Assembly (NCBI GenBank): GCA_027919835.1
Contig: JANVFP010000042.1
Coordinates: forward strand, 337,268-401,267
Source of the DNA: Lentinula raphanica
Lineage: Eukaryota; Basidiomycota; Agaricomycetes; Agaricales; Omphalotaceae
Reading direction: 5' to 3'
Length of the DNA: 64,000 bases
Part shown: positions 54,739 to 64,000 of the stretch, one piece after another
Position numbering within the stretch: position 1 is the stretch's first letter
How the letters are laid out: each line of letters starts with the position of its first letter
Program-made: the position numbers and the translations under genes
Notes under the pieces: model-generated
Told to the model about the DNA's origin: nothing
The model's database searches: none
What the model saw: only the letters and a program-made list of their open reading frames with translations

Positions 54739-55905
54739 CCACTCATCCCAATCAACCTTTTGTTGCTTCTGTAATCCGCTCTCTGAGAGAAGGATTCTGG
54801 CCTTTCTATGAAGCAGAGTGGGAACAGGAATGCAAGCAGAAAGTAGAGAATTATGTCACTGAAGAAGTGGACATTGCTGCACTCAAAGCTCACAGAGATC
54901 AGGAGGTTGCTGCTGGGAGGTGGTCAGAAGCACTACCAGAAGACTTGGTACTCTTACCTGGCATGAAGGTTTCCCTTATGTTTGTAGTCTGGCAGAAGGG
55001 GAAAGCCAGAATTGTCATGGACCAAACTGCATCAGGTCTCAATGATGGTATCCCTAGGGATGAGGCCAAAGTCAAATATGATGACATGCACACTTTTGGC
55101 CAGGTGCTCAATGATGTTATCAAAGAGCACCCTAATGAGGAGCTTGTGCTATTCAAGAGTGATGTAGCTAAAGCTTTCCTCAATCTCCCTGCTCATCCTC
55201 TCTGGCAACTGTGCCAAGTTGTATCTGTTGAAGGCAGATTTCATATTGTCAGGAGACTGGTCTTTGGAACTAGAACCTCTCCTCGCTGTTGGTGCTCTGT
55301 ATCTGCACTTCTCTGTTGGTTTGGGACTGAGAAGCTAGGAATCCCTAATCTACATGTCTACATGGATGACTTCTTTGGCTGGGACTTCAAGAGAAATTTG
55401 ATCACCTTTCATGGCAAGAAGTATCCCAAGAGACAAGTACAGCTCCTAGTCTTTTGGGACATGATTGACTGCCCCTATGAAGACAGAAAACAAGACTGGG
55501 GAGTCTGGCTGTTAATCATTGGCTTCTTGACAGATATCATGAAAGGCTCCATCTCTTTGACTCAGGAATCCATAGATGGACTTGTGGAAGCCATCCAAAT
55601 ATTCCTCTCATCTCCCAATTGCAAAGCTGCACTCAGAGACTGGCAGCACCTCACAGGTTCTTTGAACTGGTCACTCAATGTTCTTCCATGGGCCAGACCT
55701 GCTCTCACAGAAATGTATCGCAAAATGAGTGGCAAAACACTTCAATTTCGTCATATCCCTATCAATGGTGAAGTGCATAGAGACCTGACTTGGTTCTCTG
55801 ACATGCTCAAGTCTGCCATTGGGATACGATTTGTAGATGCCCAAGCATGGAGTGACAGTGAAGCAGACTTTGTGTGCTGGACTGATGCTAGCAATATAGG
55901 ACTGT
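54739..55905 (+). pseudogene. RT/RNase H fragment (E15)
   Basis: RT residues ~47-434 on the plus strand, open throughout, with KSDVAKAF, YMDD and the first RNase H Asp (TDAS). It is cut at GGACTGT by the left end of E16. Private changes are EWEQEC for EWEEEC, EDLVLL for EDFVLL and SLMFVVW for SPMFVVW. It has no start, because what precedes it is E14. No rest of this copy is visible in the window. Confidence 0.85.
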
Positions 55906-57033
55906 TCGACATGAAGGCGGATTCCAAGGGTAGGGAGCCTTTCTGCAGGCCTCTGCAAACAACAGATCATCTCCCAGCAATTATAGTGCACTATTCATCA
56001 CAACAGGTATGTACATGAAGGTCTTCACCTTCATCATACCTAATGTGTACATGAATACACTTAATTGCTGGCTACCCTCAAGAGCTCTTGCCACAATACT
56101 GTGCACGCATACAGAGCTCTATTGCCCCTACAAGTTGTCCACTATGACCTAGTGATGATACCCAGTCTGTGTGGAGTTATGCACACTTTTTCACCAAAGT
56201 GCTCAGAATCCTCTAATAGAGCTTTTGATTTACATTTGGCTCTACACCACGCAGTTCTGGATGGATCCCTTAGGTGTCTTAAGTGAAAATGTGCGGCTCC
56301 ATGTCCTCTTCGGGATGAGAACAAATTTGAAGGCATTCCGTTCACTGGTTCTCCCGCAATCGTCATTTCGAGTTGCACACTCAAAACACAAAAAGCGGAC
56401 TTGAGTGTTATTTCACTCCCAGAGTCTCTAGATCACTCTGGACCATGCCTAGACACATCACATGGGTCTCTGGATATATTTCGGACATTTCCAGCGCTTA
56501 TGGGGCGCTTGGATCATCAGCTGATAGCTGCACATGGTCCCATCTTCACATGCATCAGGCAAATCATGATGGGGTTGATCTGGTCCTGATGGTGGCTGTT
56601 ACAGGTGCCAGAGGTCTGAGCAGAGGCCTGTAAAAGCGAGTTTCATCATCAGTTTTTGATCTCCCATTCTTCCTTTCCTTCCCCCACCATCTCTGACCTG
56701 GGTGAGGCTGCCTGCATGTCCCCTTGCTCTATTTGAGCTCTGATTTCACTGTCCAGCACATTCCTCCATCTGTACAGACTATAGGCCTTCCAGAGGTGTC
56801 TCAGATACAGGAATCTGGTATGAAATTTCGCATTTTTCACCATCAAGACACTGAACAGACATCAAAGCACATCCAGACAGATCTAAGGTGATCAGACACT
56901 CTAGGAGTTGATTCCTTTGCTAGATCTTGGGTTTTTGGTGTCTCAGTGCGCTCTGATCATGTCTGATAAGCCTCTACATTGTGCTAACTCTTATCTACAC
57001 AGATCTAACCTTGATCTGCCTGTTTTTCCTTCA
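55906..57033 (+). repeat. A1 repeat (left terminus) of E16
   Basis: Full 1128 bp, beginning TCGACATG after E15 RT sequence. Confidence 0.88.
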
Positions 57034-57077
57034 TCCTCCTGCTCTCCCTGAGCACCATCTTCATCTCAACACTCTGT

Positions 57078-58835
57078 ATGGCTCCCCATCGCTCTGAATC
57101 ACCAGATCCTCTTGCTATCCATGCCTCTACACCCTCCATGTCCAAATCTAGCCAGATCCATGCTGATCAGGCCTCATCTAAGCCCTTCAGACACCTTGAC
57201 CTTGCTCAGACTCTCCCCAAATCCTCATCCACCAAGATCAGAGCAGATCAGAGTGCTTCTGAGGCCTCTAGGCCCCTCAATCCTGCTCAAACTCGCCTCA
57301 AACCCTTATCTGATCAGATCAGGCCAGATCAGGCCAGATCAAAGTTGCTCCCTTCCTCTCAAAAGTCCTCTAACATGCCTTCTCACTCTCAGAACACCTC
57401 TAGCTCGCTTCCTGAGCGCTCCATGGGCGCTTCTAGCTCCTCTAAACAGGGTAGAGCTCATGTCCACTTCAGGTCTGTGTCTCCTCATCCCTCTGATGTT
57501 CCATCTTCCTCTGCTGCTCCCCACTTGTCACCTCCTCCCTCCCTTGCTGCCAGGCTCTCTGATGACCCTGAGCAAGCTCTGGAGTTTCAGGCAGTCAGTG
57601 AACAAGCCAGGACTCTGCAGGAGGTTGTTGAACAGTTCAGAAATGAGGAGCTCAATGCTATGGAAGCCTTTAGGGCTATTAGAGATATATCATCCAATGA
57701 TCCTGTTGTATCCCAAGACTATGTGTCTCAGATCATGGATATTCAGAGAGAGACCAATCAGTTTAAGAGAGACAAACTCAAAGGGAAGGAGGCTGCTGTT
57801 TCAGCTGATCAAAATGCTGTCTCTCATGAGGATGCTGTCAATGAGGCTGCTTGGGCTGGCATGCAAGCTCAGATTCAGGACCTGGATGATCAGCAAGCCC
57901 AGCTTGACTCTGGTGCTTCTGCTCAAGATTCAGAGCCTATTCTACAGGCTGGGAGAGATGCCTTGGCTAGGCTTCTTGCCTCTCCTGTCAAACCTGCTCC
58001 TACTGCTTCAATGCTTCCTGCTTCACTCCTTGAGGCTGCTCCTCACTTGGCCCATCTATCAGGCCCCTCATCTCTTCCTGCTCATGTGCAGAAGACCTGG
58101 GAGCTTAAGAATCTATTTGCTGCTGAGAGCAATCTGGACCCTGTTGTATCACTATTGGCTGCTCAGCCTTTCTCTGACCCTCTCCCTATCTCTCTGTTGC
58201 GCCTCATTGTCAAGGATCGCTTTGTTGACTTTGACAAAGTCTATGCTGCCTTGGTTAGCTTCTCCTCATCTACTTATGATGATAGCAGAGACTTTGGGTC
58301 AGAGTACAAGCTGGTTCGTAAGGATCAAGTACTCAAGTCTATGCCTGTCACTTCTGAGTCTCAATGGCTCCGAGTTTTTGATGCATGGACTTCTCCATTG
58401 CTCAAGGTTTATCCACATAGAAAAATTGAGCTGGAGACATATAAATCCCAAATTATGGAGTACTTCAGATCTTCACCTTATGATCCATCTGTGGCAATCA
58501 GAGTTGATAAAGAAGCTAGGCAGAAGGTTGCCAACACTCCATTTGATCTGGGCAATCCAGAAAGCTTCCACACTCTTCTGCTCAAAGAGTTGTTATCTGC
58601 TAGGAAGAGGCCTTCTGGTAGTAGTTCATCATCTTCCTCTTCCAGTTCAAAGCGTCGTGACACACCTTGCATCCTTTGGAATGAGAAGAGGTGTTCAGAG
58701 CCCTGTCCTAATAACAGGAAGCATGGCTACTGCAGTGAGTGTGGGGAACAGCACAGAGCCATTGACAACCAGTCCTGCTATGACCAGCTCCAGAAGCGTC
58801 GCAGAGAGAGTAGAAAGCGCTCTTCAAGGGCCTAA
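57078..58835 (+). CDS. Gag-like structural protein (E16)
   Basis: 585 aa, intact, with the family order of disordered N-terminus, helical region, linker, globular part, polySer, two-part Cys/His cluster C531 to C567 and basic tail. Private changes include AWAGMQA for AWASMQA, DDQQAQL and RQKVANT for RQKAANT. As in other copies the +1 frame is open from 57112 through the whole gene. Start 44 bp after A1. Confidence 0.87.
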   Translation: MAPHRSESPDPLAIHASTPSMSKSSQIHADQASSKPFRHLDLAQTLPKSSSTKIRADQSASEASRPLNPAQTRLKPLSDQIRPDQARSKLLPSSQKSSNMPSHSQNTSSSLPERSMGASSSSKQGRAHVHFRSVSPHPSDVPSSSAAPHLSPPPSLAARLSDDPEQALEFQAVSEQARTLQEVVEQFRNEELNAMEAFRAIRDISSNDPVVSQDYVSQIMDIQRETNQFKRDKLKGKEAAVSADQNAVSHEDAVNEAAWAGMQAQIQDLDDQQAQLDSGASAQDSEPILQAGRDALARLLASPVKPAPTASMLPASLLEAAPHLAHLSGPSSLPAHVQKTWELKNLFAAESNLDPVVSLLAAQPFSDPLPISLLRLIVKDRFVDFDKVYAALVSFSSSTYDDSRDFGSEYKLVRKDQVLKSMPVTSESQWLRVFDAWTSPLLKVYPHRKIELETYKSQIMEYFRSSPYDPSVAIRVDKEARQKVANTPFDLGNPESFHTLLLKELLSARKRPSGSSSSSSSSSSKRRDTPCILWNEKRCSEPCPNNRKHGYCSECGEQHRAIDNQSCYDQLQKRRRESRKRSSRA

Positions 58836-58965
58836 ATCTCTGGCTGGTACAAAGCATGCTTTGGACTCTACCCAATCTGCTTCAAACCCACGTTTTAGAC
58901 GTGGTTATCTTTGGTCTTCTTCTAGTTCCTCTTGTAATATCATTCCTCCCAGTATCACATCTACT

Positions 58966-60691
58966 ATGACTGCACCTCCTCTGCCTTCACCTCCTGAACA
59001 TCTCTTGAACAATCCTCAAATTCTTGCTACTTTGCACTCTATGTCTAGTTATATCAAAGTTGAGACTCCTTTCAATGTGGATCGCTTGGAACTCCTCTTA
59101 TCCACTCATCCCAATCAACCCTTTGTTGCTTCTGTAATCCGCTCTCTGAGAGAAGGATTCTGGCCTTTCTATGAAGCAGAGTGGGAAGAGGAATGCAAGC
59201 AGAAAGTAGAGAATTATGTCACTGAAGAAGTGGACATTGCTGCACTTAAAGCTCACAGAGATCAGGAGGTAGCTGCTGGGAGGTGGTCAGAAGCACTACC
59301 AGAAGACTTTGTACTCTTACCTGGCATGAAGGTGTCCCCTATGTTTGTAGTCTGGCAGAAGGGGAAAGCCAGAATTGTCATGGACCAAACTGCATCAGGT
59401 CTCAATGATGGTATACCTAGGGATGAGGCCAAAGTCAAATATGATGACATGCACACTTTTGGCCAGGTGCTCAATGACGTTATCAAAGAGCATCCTAATG
59501 AGGAGCTTGTTCTGTTCAAGAGTGATGTAGCTAAAGCTTTCCTCAATCTCCCTGCTCATCCTCTCTGGTAACTGTGCCAAGTTGTATCTGTTGAAGGCAG
59601 ATTTCATATTGTCAGAAGACTGGTCTTTGGAACTAGAACCTCTCCTCGCTGTTGGTGCTCTGTATCTGCACTTCTCTGTTGGTTTGGGACTGAGAAGCTA
59701 GGAATCCCTAATCTACATGTCTACATGGATGACTTCTTTGGATGGGACTTCAAGAGGAATCTCATCACCTTTCATGGCAAGAAGTATCCCAAGAGACAAG
59801 TACAGCTTCTAGTCTTTTGGGACATGATTGACTGCCCCTATGAAGACAGAAAACAAGACTGGGGAGTCTGGCTGTTAATCATTGGCTTCTTGACAGATAT
59901 CATGAAAGGCTCCATCTCTTTGACTCAGGAATCCATAGATGGACTTGTGGAAGCCATCCACACATTCCTCTCATCTCCCAATCGCAAAGCTGCACTCAGA
60001 GACTGGCAGCACCTCACAGGTTCTTTGAACTGGTCACTCAATGTTCTTCCATGGGCTAGGCCTGCTCTCACAGAAATGTATCGCAAAATGAGTGGCAAAA
60101 CACTTCAATTTCGTCACATCCCTATCAATGGTGAAGTGCATAGAGACCTGACCTGGTTCTCTGATATGCTCAATTGCCATTGGGATACGATTTGTAGATG
60201 CCCAAGCATGGAGTGACAGTGAAGCAGACTTTGTGTGCTGGACTGATGCTAGCAATATAGGACTGTCCTTTGTTTATGCCAGCAATGGGTTTTGCTATCA
60301 AGTGCATCCAGCTCCTGGCAGCCCAATAGTGGACATCTTCTTCAGGGAGCTGCTGGCTATTCTATCAGGACTCCATCATATTGCATCCAAACCTAGTCCA
60401 CCCAAAAGAGCACTGTTCTTCTCAGATAGCCTGGACTCAGTTCAAGTGCTCAGCTCTCTTGCAGTCAAAGAATCATCACACAACTCCATCCTCTTAGCTA
60501 TTGCTGGTATAGTTCTCAAGACTGGTATTGACATCAGAGTTCGTCATATTCTTGGCAAGGACAACATCAAGGCAGACCTTCTATCTAGACTCCTACTGGA
60601 TGACTTCAAGCTCCAGTTCCCCTCCTACCGCGTCCGCACTTTTGAGCCTCCAAGAGAGCTACTGCCGGCGCGATGGAGAGAGTCCTTTTAG
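58966..60691 (+). pseudogene. RT/RNase H of E16, disrupted
   Basis: Recognisable to the end. A TAA at 59569-59571 replaces the CAA Gln after PAHPLW, just before the YMDD region, and two bases are lost near 60174 (CTCAATTGCC for CTCAAATCTGCC) ahead of RNase H. YMDD (59718 region) and RNase H boxes are still present in separate open segments. One change, HILGKDN for HIPGKDN, touches a conserved RNase H block. Confidence 0.88.
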
Positions 60692-61680
60692 AGGCCATGG
60701 GTGAGCAGAGAAAGAGAGAAGGCCGCTCTGCTCACCCTCCTATGGACTTGAACAAGTTAAATGACTTGGTGTTATTCCTTCAAGCCCATGCCATTGAAAA
60801 GTCTACCAAACAGAACTATACTACAGGTGCTAGGGATTACATCCACTTCTGCACCTCACACAAACTTGACCTGGATCCTACTCCATCCACACTTTCTAGA
60901 TACATTGCCTACACCTCCAGACACATTGCTTCTGGACCCAAATATCTCTCTGGTGCTCGTCACTTTCTTAAACAACTCTACCCTCACTTTGATGAATCTC
61001 GTGCTCATCCTCTGGTTCAAGCTACAATCAGAGGATCTAAGAAAGTTAGAGCTGATCCAGTCAAGAGGAAGCCTCCTCTGCAAATTTCTCACATACAACT
61101 CTTCTATGACTCTCGTCATCTCTCCTATGATGATCTTCTGTTTGCAACTCTCATGAGCTGTGGCTTCTATGGCTGTCACCACATTGGTGAACTCACTGTT
61201 CCTAATCAGCATAATCTGCGTGACTGGCGTAAGGTGATCAAGCGGGCCTCTCTCAAGTTTGAGAATGGCAGGGCTGGTTACCACTTGCCTTATCACAAGA
61301 GTGATCCTTTTTACCATGGAACAGATATTCTCCAAAGTCATCAAGCAGTGGCTAGTCCTGTGTCTCTCCTCAAGGAATACTGTACTATCAGAGACAAACT
61401 ACATGGAGCCAGGCCTGCATTGTTCCTCTGTGAAGATGGAACACTCCCCACTAGATCCTGGTTTGAATCTAGGTTCTTTGCTTATGTTGGTAGGGAGTTT
61501 GGTGGACATTCACTTAGAGCTGGTGGTGCAACCTTTTATGCCAGACTTGGTCTTTCAGAATCTGTGATAATGGCCTTGGGACGTTGGTCTTCTACAGCTT
61601 GGAAAATATATATCAGAGACAATCCTACAGTAAGGGCAGAACTACAACTAGCTTCACTCAAATAAGCCCAAAGATCTTGA
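60673..61680 (+). pseudogene. Tyrosine recombinase of E16, stop 5 codons early
   Basis: All catalytic boxes are present, but the Arg170 box reads CHHIGELT, with His in place of the catalytic Arg, which alone should impair cleavage. A TAA at 61663-61665 (CAA in others) removes the last five residues (QAQRS); the ancestral stop is at 61678-61680. Other changes are KLNDL for KLDDL and QHNLRDW. Likely inactive because of the Arg change more than the stop. Confidence 0.85.
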
Positions 61681-62208
61681 CACTGTATCCCTGTACTATT
61701 GTAACACCATCCAATCTGATATACAACCATTTAACTCGCGTCTCATTCACATTTTCTTTCACCACCATCCACCCCTCAACAACACCTCTGCCTTTTGCAC
61801 TCAGGTGGGACAGGAAGTTAGAGTTAGCCAACACTGGGCCAAAGCCCATAACATTCAGAGCGGATCATGGAGGGCTACATAATGGTACAGGATAGGTAAG
61901 GGTGTAGCTACATACCACTACATATATACAAACAATGAGAACATACATGATATAAGGGAGAGGAGGGAGGGTGAAGGAAAAACAGGCAGATCAAGGTTAG
62001 ATCTATGTAGATAAGAGTTAGTACAATGTAGAGGCTTATCAGACATGATCAGAGCGCACTGAGACACCAAAAACCCAAGATCTAACAAAGGAATCAACTT
62101 CTGCAGTGTCTGATCACCTTAGATCTGTCTGGATGTGCTTTGGTATCTGTTCAGTGTCTTGATGGTGAAAAATGCGAAATTTCATACCAGATTCCTGTAT
62201 CTGAGACA

Positions 62209-63494
62209 CCTCTGCCTTTTGCACTCAGGTGGGACAGGAAGTTAAAGTTAGCCAACACTGGGCCAAAGCCCATAACATTCAAAGCGGATCATGGAGGGCT
62301 ACATAATGGTACAGGATAGGTAAGGATGTAGCTACATACAACTACATATTTACAAACAATGAGAACATACATGATATGAGGGAGAGGAGGGGTGAAGGAA
62401 AAACAGGCAGATCAAGGTTAGATCTATGTAGATAAGAGTCAGTACTATGTAGAGGCTTATCAGACATGATCAGAGCGCACTGAGACACCAAAAACCCAAG
62501 ATCTAACAAAGGAATCAACTCCTAGAGTGTCTGATCACCTTAGATCTGTCTGGATGTGCTTTGGTATCTGTTCAGTGTCTTGATGGTGAAAAATGCGAAA
62601 TTTCATACCAGATTCCTGTATCTGAGACACCTCTGGAAGGCCTGTAGTCTGTACAGATGTAGGAATGTACTGGACAGTGAAATCAGAGCTCAGAAAGAGC
62701 TAGGGAACATGCAGGCAGCCTCACCCAGGTCAGAGATGGTGGGGGAAGGAAAGGAAGAATGGGAGATCAAAAATTGATGTTTCAACTCGCTTTTACAGGC
62801 CTCTGCTCAGACCTCTGGCACCTGTAACAGCCACATCAATTTAAAACAGCCCCATGATCAATTGCCTGATGCATGTGAAGATGGGATCATGTACAGCTAT
62901 CAGCTGATGATCCAGGCGCCCTATAAGCGCTGGAAATGTCCGAAATATGTCCAGGAATCCATGTGATGAGTCTAGCATGGTGCTAAGTGATATAAAGGCT
63001 CTGGGAATGAAATAACACACAAGTGTTTTGAGTGTGCATTTTAAAATGAGGATTGCAGGAGAACCACTAGACCAAATGCCTTCAAAATTATTTGCATCTT
63101 GAAGAGGACATCAAACTGTATATTTCCATCTAAGACACCTATAGGTTTGGTCCAGGAATGCTTTGTGTAGAATAGAAAATATTTCAAAAGCTTTATTAAA
63201 GCATTCTGAAAAAATATGAATAACTCAACACAGAGTGAGTATCATCATAGGGTTATAGTGGACAACTTGTAGGGACAATAGAGCTCTGTATGCGTACACA
63301 GTATAGTGGCAAGAGCACTTGAGAGGTAGCCAGCAATTAAGTGTATTCATGTACACATTAGGTATGATGAAGGTGAAGACCTTCATGTACATACCTGTTG
63401 TGATGAATAGTGCACTATAATTACTGGGAGATGATCTGTTGTTTGCAGAGGCCTGCAGAAAGGCTCCCTACCCTTGGAATCCGCCTTCATGTCG
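62209..63494 (-). mobile_element. E18: solo A-B element with a diverged A
   Basis: B (62209-62301), spacer, A (62393-63494). The B side and the outer A ends match the family closely, but about 62775-63250 is strongly diverged, with indels and more A/T (for example AATATTTCAAAAGCTTTATTAAAG). The flanks rejoin across it without duplication. The target began CCTCTGG, resembling the element's own end CCTCTGC. Confidence 0.82.
62775..63250 (-). repeat. Diverged middle of A in E18
   Basis: The only A copy here with this level of change; alignable but with many substitutions and short gaps. The borders with well-conserved sequence are fairly sharp. Confidence 0.65.
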
Positions 63495-63586
63495 ACCTCT
63501 GGAAGGCCTATAGTCTGTACAGATGGAGGAATGTGCTGGACAGTGAAATCAGAGCTCAAATAGAGCAAGGGGACATGCAGGCAGCC

Positions 63587-64000
63587 TTACGCCAGTCACG
63601 CAAGTCATACTGATTAGGAACAGTGAGTTCACCAATGCGGTGACAACCATAGAAGCCACAACTCGATAGAGTAGCAAACAGAAGATCATCATAGGACAGA
63701 TGACGAGAGTCATAGAAGAGTTGGATATGAGAAATTTGAAGAGGAGGCTTCCTCTTGACTGGGTCAGCTCTAACTTTCTTGGAGCCTCTGATTGTAGCTT
63801 GAACCAGAGGATGAGCACGAGATTCATCAAAGTGAGGATAGAGTTGTTTGAGAAAGTGACGAGCACCAGAGAGATATTTGGGTCCAGAGGCAATATGTCT
63901 GGATGTGTAGGCAATGTATCTGGAGAGTGTGGATGGGGTGGGATCCAGATCCAGATTATGAGAGGTGCAGAACCTGATATAATCTTTAGCACCTGTAGTA
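63587..64000 (-). pseudogene. Tyrosine recombinase fragment (E19)
   Basis: Reverse-strand recombinase covering residues ~50-187, running off the window at the N-terminal side and broken at 63586 at the C-terminal side. Includes Arg170. Changes include ATLSSCG for ATLMSCG, GAKDYIRFC for GARDYIHFC and SHNLDLDP. The GAKDYI variant is shared with E5. His279, Arg282 and Tyr313 are absent from the window. Confidence 0.8.

Larger units (their letters stand above)
55906..61784 (+). mobile_element. E16: near-complete YR retrotransposon, right end cut by E17
   Basis: A1 (55906-57033, 1128 bp), intact gag, damaged RT, recombinase with an early stop, then 3' flank up to CTCAACAACA, where E17 begins, about 30 bp before the expected B1. 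B1 and anything after it are not recovered on the other side of E17. Confidence 0.87.
61785..63586 (-). mobile_element. E17: A-B element, truncated, split by E18
   Basis: B (61785-61877), spacer, A (61972-62208 and 63495-63586). E18 sits at GAGACA / CCTCTGGAAGG. A then stops at GCAGGCAGCC near 63586, where recombinase sequence E19 begins, so the left terminus is missing. Confidence 0.78.

Noticed and set aside
1..64000. LTR retrotransposons (Gypsy or Copia)
   Set aside because: There are no LTRs with TG...CA ends, no primer binding site, protease or DDE integrase, and no target duplications; the split repeats and tyrosine recombinase fit Ngaro.
1..64000. CRISPR array, tRNA or rRNA genes
   Set aside because: The repeats are long and dispersed, or minisatellite-like without spacers. 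I found no cloverleaf or rRNA sequence.
22192..64000. The window's end and position 22192 as one interrupted copy
   Set aside because: They share 27 bp and a rare variant (GAKDYI), but the orientation and overlap mean that they are two copies of a subfamily and not two halves of one.

Overview
The window is a eukaryotic, almost certainly fungal (most likely Agaricomycete) transposon graveyard with no recognisable host gene. Nearly every base belongs to nested copies of one tyrosine-recombinase (YR) retrotransposon family of the Ngaro/DIRS type. The fungal assignment is an inference: elements of this type, and gag proteins with this C-terminal Cys/His arrangement, are familiar from basidiomycetes. 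There are no LTRs, integrase or protease; the mobility enzyme is a tyrosine recombinase.

The family has a precise architecture, read from the intact copy E4 (14355-21658, + strand): repeat A1 (1128 bp), gag (585 aa), reverse transcriptase/RNase H (575 aa from its first ATG after gag), tyrosine recombinase (335 aa, start overlapping the RT end by 19 nt), repeat B1 (93 bp), repeat A2 (1128 bp), a 94-bp spacer and repeat B2 (93 bp). This A1-ORFs-B1-A2-B2 order is the 'split direct repeat' layout of Ngaro elements. Elements start with TCGACATG and end with GGCAGAGG. Where both sides of an insertion can be matched, the host sequence resumes with no target-site duplication.

Layout: E1 (+, 1-1690, 3' part) lies in A1 of E2 (+, 1691-22191). 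E2 is split by E3 (-, 3269-9823, in gag) and E4 (+, 14355-21658, in A2), and itself sits in the recombinase of E5 (-, 22192-24421). E6 (+, 24422-30525) carries a 2.3-kb long-inverted-repeat DNA transposon (26336-28661). A gag fragment E7 (30526-31166 and 45105-45299) hosts E8 (+, 31167-45104). E8's recombinase is split by a solo A-B element E9 (-), which is in turn split by E10 (-, 37199-44373). E11 (+, 45300-46604) is a rearranged solo element. E12 (-, 46605-53420) contains a different gag-only Ngaro-type element, called NgB here (46703-49525), and a clean solo element E13 (51090-52408). Solo E14, RT fragment E15, near-complete E16 (55906-61784), solo elements E17 and E18, and recombinase fragment E19 fill the rest.

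How the genes work together (known for the class): Gag packages the RNA, RT/RNase H makes the DNA copy, B1-A2 serves as template for closing a circle at the B|A junction, and the recombinase integrates the circle. E3, E4 and E5 keep intact RT frames and E3 and E4 keep all three proteins. NgB has its own A (154 bp) and B (91 bp) repeats but only a gag, so it would have to borrow enzymes.

The most interesting points are the three structural forms of the family (full, A-ORFs-B, solo A-B), the independent gag-only split-repeat element, a rearranged copy (E11) joined at a B-end-like heptamer inside A, and an open second frame running through all of gag.
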